Assembly: GCA_963921195.1 (NCBI GenBank)
Contig: OY992540.1
Span: 20,410,262 to 20,474,261, forward strand
Source: Pegoplata infirma
Lineage: Eukaryota; Arthropoda; Insecta; Diptera; Anthomyiidae
DNA: 64,000 bases
Direction of reading: 5' to 3'
Part shown: positions 62,508-64,000 of the stretch, in pieces
Position numbering within the stretch: the stretch's first letter is position 1
How the letters are laid out: every line of letters starts with the position of its first letter
Program-made: the position numbers and the translations under genes
The notes under the pieces: generated by a model
Databases searched by the model: none
Seen by the model: only the letters and a program-made list of their open reading frames with translations
What the model was told of the DNA's origin: nothing

Positions 62508-63282
62508 AAATCCACCACTCTGTGGTACAGGCTATAATGAGTTTGTGCTGATGTTTGTAACTACCCGAAATATTGGTTCTAGACCTACCTTCAAGTATAC
62601 CGATCGACTCAGAATCACTTTTTGAGTCGATTAAGCGATGTCCGTCCGTCCGTCCGTCTGTCCGTTCGTCAGTCCATCTATCGGTTTAAGCACGATATAC
62701 AGGTCGCAATTTTCAATCAATTGACTTGAAATTTGAAACTTAAGAATTTTTTGGCCCAAGGACGAAGCCTATTGAAATTGAAACAAATCGGTCCATGTTA
62801 AGACCTAGCCCCCATACAAACGCCCCCTCAGGTAATCAAATTTTGTATGCACAATTGATCATTCCAAATTTCAAAAGAATCGGTTCAGTCCTTCTGGTAG
62901 TCCCCATACAAACCACCCTCCCGATATTCACATAATTCCCTCAAAATTCCTAAAAATGGAAATATTTGACACAAATTTTATTTTTAGCTGTTAAACGTCT
63001 ACCTTATTAACCAAATCAAATTGGAATATAATTGGACCATTTTTGGACTTAGTCCCCCATATCAAAATTTCGACCGATATTCAGTTAAATCGGTCTATTG
63101 GCAAAAAAATAAACCAATTCCACTAAAATTTGATCTGTGTGTGTTTTCTACACTAAATAAAGATCTAACAAAAGATAGATCCAATCGGTCCATATTTGGA
63201 CTTGAGACCCATTTTCCGGAAAACACTGGTGTAGGGTATCATATGGTCGGTCTTGACCGACTATAACTTTCTTACTTGTTTT
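62508..63282 (+). mobile_element. DINE-1-like element, 'CTGTGGTACAG' subfamily
   Basis: CCACTCTGTGGTACAGGCTA (the first few bases are lost), AATGAGTTTGTGCTGATGTT, GATCGACTCAGAATCACTTT, a GTCC/GTCT run, then 'CATACAAACCACCCTCCCGA', 'TTTTGGACTTAGTCCCCCAT', 'GGTGTAGGGTATCATATGG' and CTTTCTTACTTGTTTT. It is the best-preserved plus-strand copy of the subfamily and supplies the empty site for the LINE insertion. Confidence 0.85.
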
Positions 63283-63350
63283 ATATGTAGTCTGACAGAT
63301 TTTTTCCCGTGAAATTGAACAGAGTACTATGCTTTAAATAGTGCTTTTTT

Positions 63351-64000
63351 ATCTATACTATATTATAAAACGCACTTTTCGCGAAAATTTTCTTTGTCAC
63401 CGGTGTTTGAAGAAACTACTGAACCGATTTTGATCAGATAAAAACCATAATAAAGCTTTCATTTCAACTTAGATTATAGGCTATAGAATGTTTTAATATC
63501 GGTTAAGGAGGACTTTCAAAAATGTGAAAATATGAAAAAAAAATCAGTTTTTCCGCTTTTAAAAAGACACAATAACTCAGATTTTAATGTGAATAGCACC
63601 ATTGGAAAGCTCTTTTTTTTACAAACAACTTAGCCTTTTCAGTTTTTTTAAATAAGTCCATTAACACGCTTTGGACATGCAATGTTACCACTGTTCGGGG
63701 ATCTGTACCTCATCTATATCTATACTATATTATGAAACGCACTTTTCGCGAAAATTTTCTTTGTCACCGGTGTTTGAAGGAACTACTGAACCGATTTTGA
63801 TCAGATAAGAACCATAATAAAGATTTAATTCTAACTTAGATTATAGGCTATAGAATGTTTTGATATCGGTTAAGGGGGACTTTCAAAAATGTGAAAATAT
63901 GAAAAAAAAAAAACGTTTTTCCGCTTTTAAAAAGACACAATAACTCAGATTTTAATGTGAATAGCACGATTGGAAAGCTCTTTTTTTAAAAAACAACTTA
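63351..64000 (+). repeat. 367-bp tandem repeat, running off the window
   Basis: ATCTATACTATATTATAAAA at 63351 recurs at 63718 (one base different). Both copies contain ACGCACTTTTCGCGAAAATT, GAACTACTGAACCGATTTTG-type wording and GACACAATAACTCAGATTTT. Copy two is cut by the window end, so the array length is unknown. Confidence 0.9.

Overview
This window looks like repeat-dense nuclear DNA from a brachyceran fly, probably a calyptrate such as a blowfly, house fly or stable fly. The evidence is direct: it is strongly AT-rich; it holds about a dozen and a half copies or pieces of the DINE-1/INE-1 ('mini-me') repeat family, with its stem-loop start, the 'CCCATAAAGTATATATATT' block and the (GTCY)n microsatellite; and it carries decayed non-LTR retrotransposons of insect type. 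I find no host protein-coding gene. Nearly all short open frames are by-products of AT-rich or 21-bp-periodic repeats. The supported coding remnants are retrotransposon pieces: an RT/RNase H relic near 33.86-35.48 kb, an RNase H scrap at 57.8 kb, and a 5'-truncated but frame-intact LINE 3' end at 60.71 kb. The window is probably intergenic, a large intron, or heterochromatin.

The layout is a nested mosaic. 0-7.4 kb: a dispersed repeat split by an hAT-like element (perfect 8-bp target duplication) that itself holds a pogo-like element; then a second hAT-like element, built of CCGGGAATACCGG-type palindromes, sitting inside a 72-bp tandem repeat. 8.4-10.9 kb: DINE copies, one invaded by a TTA-flanked MITE and a 120-bp hAT-type MITE. 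11-17.8 kb: TA-flanked palindromic MITEs, a 1.8-kb element carrying the motif GTCCCGTGCGACAT, and further hAT and TTA MITEs. 18.1-21.65 kb: a TA-flanked MITE broken by a DINE copy and by a 2.35-kb foldback element. 22-23.1, 26.7-27.5, 36.5-37.1, 41.9-42.7 and 49.4-50.9 kb: five inverted minisatellites, all with a 21-bp period and different sequences, several sharing one terminal motif. 23.7-25.8 kb: an apparently identical inverted plus direct duplication holding tRNA-like sequences. 33.9-35.5 kb: a LINE relic hit by a 300-bp MITE with a 7-bp duplication; a second copy, also exactly 300 bp, lies at 41.0 kb. 44.3-46.6 kb: TA-type elements nested in each other. 50.5-55.9 kb: DINE and more MITEs. 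58.2-59.8 kb: a foldback of inverted ~320-bp units. 60.7-63.3 kb: two DINE copies head to head, one holding the LINE insertion. 63.35 kb to the end: a 367-bp tandem repeat.

No genes here work together in a pathway. What the sequence records is an order of insertions, often provable because an uninterrupted paralogous copy of the target lies in the same window. The most unusual signal is the set of 21-bp-unit inverted arrays, which I read as one foldback (FB-like) family whose unit length and ends are conserved while the unit sequence turns over. Two clusters resembling Drosophila TATA-less core-promoter motifs (21.70 and 31.94 kb) are the only hints of host gene regulation. Coordinates were derived by eye; element ends are exact where target duplications are quoted and approximate elsewhere.
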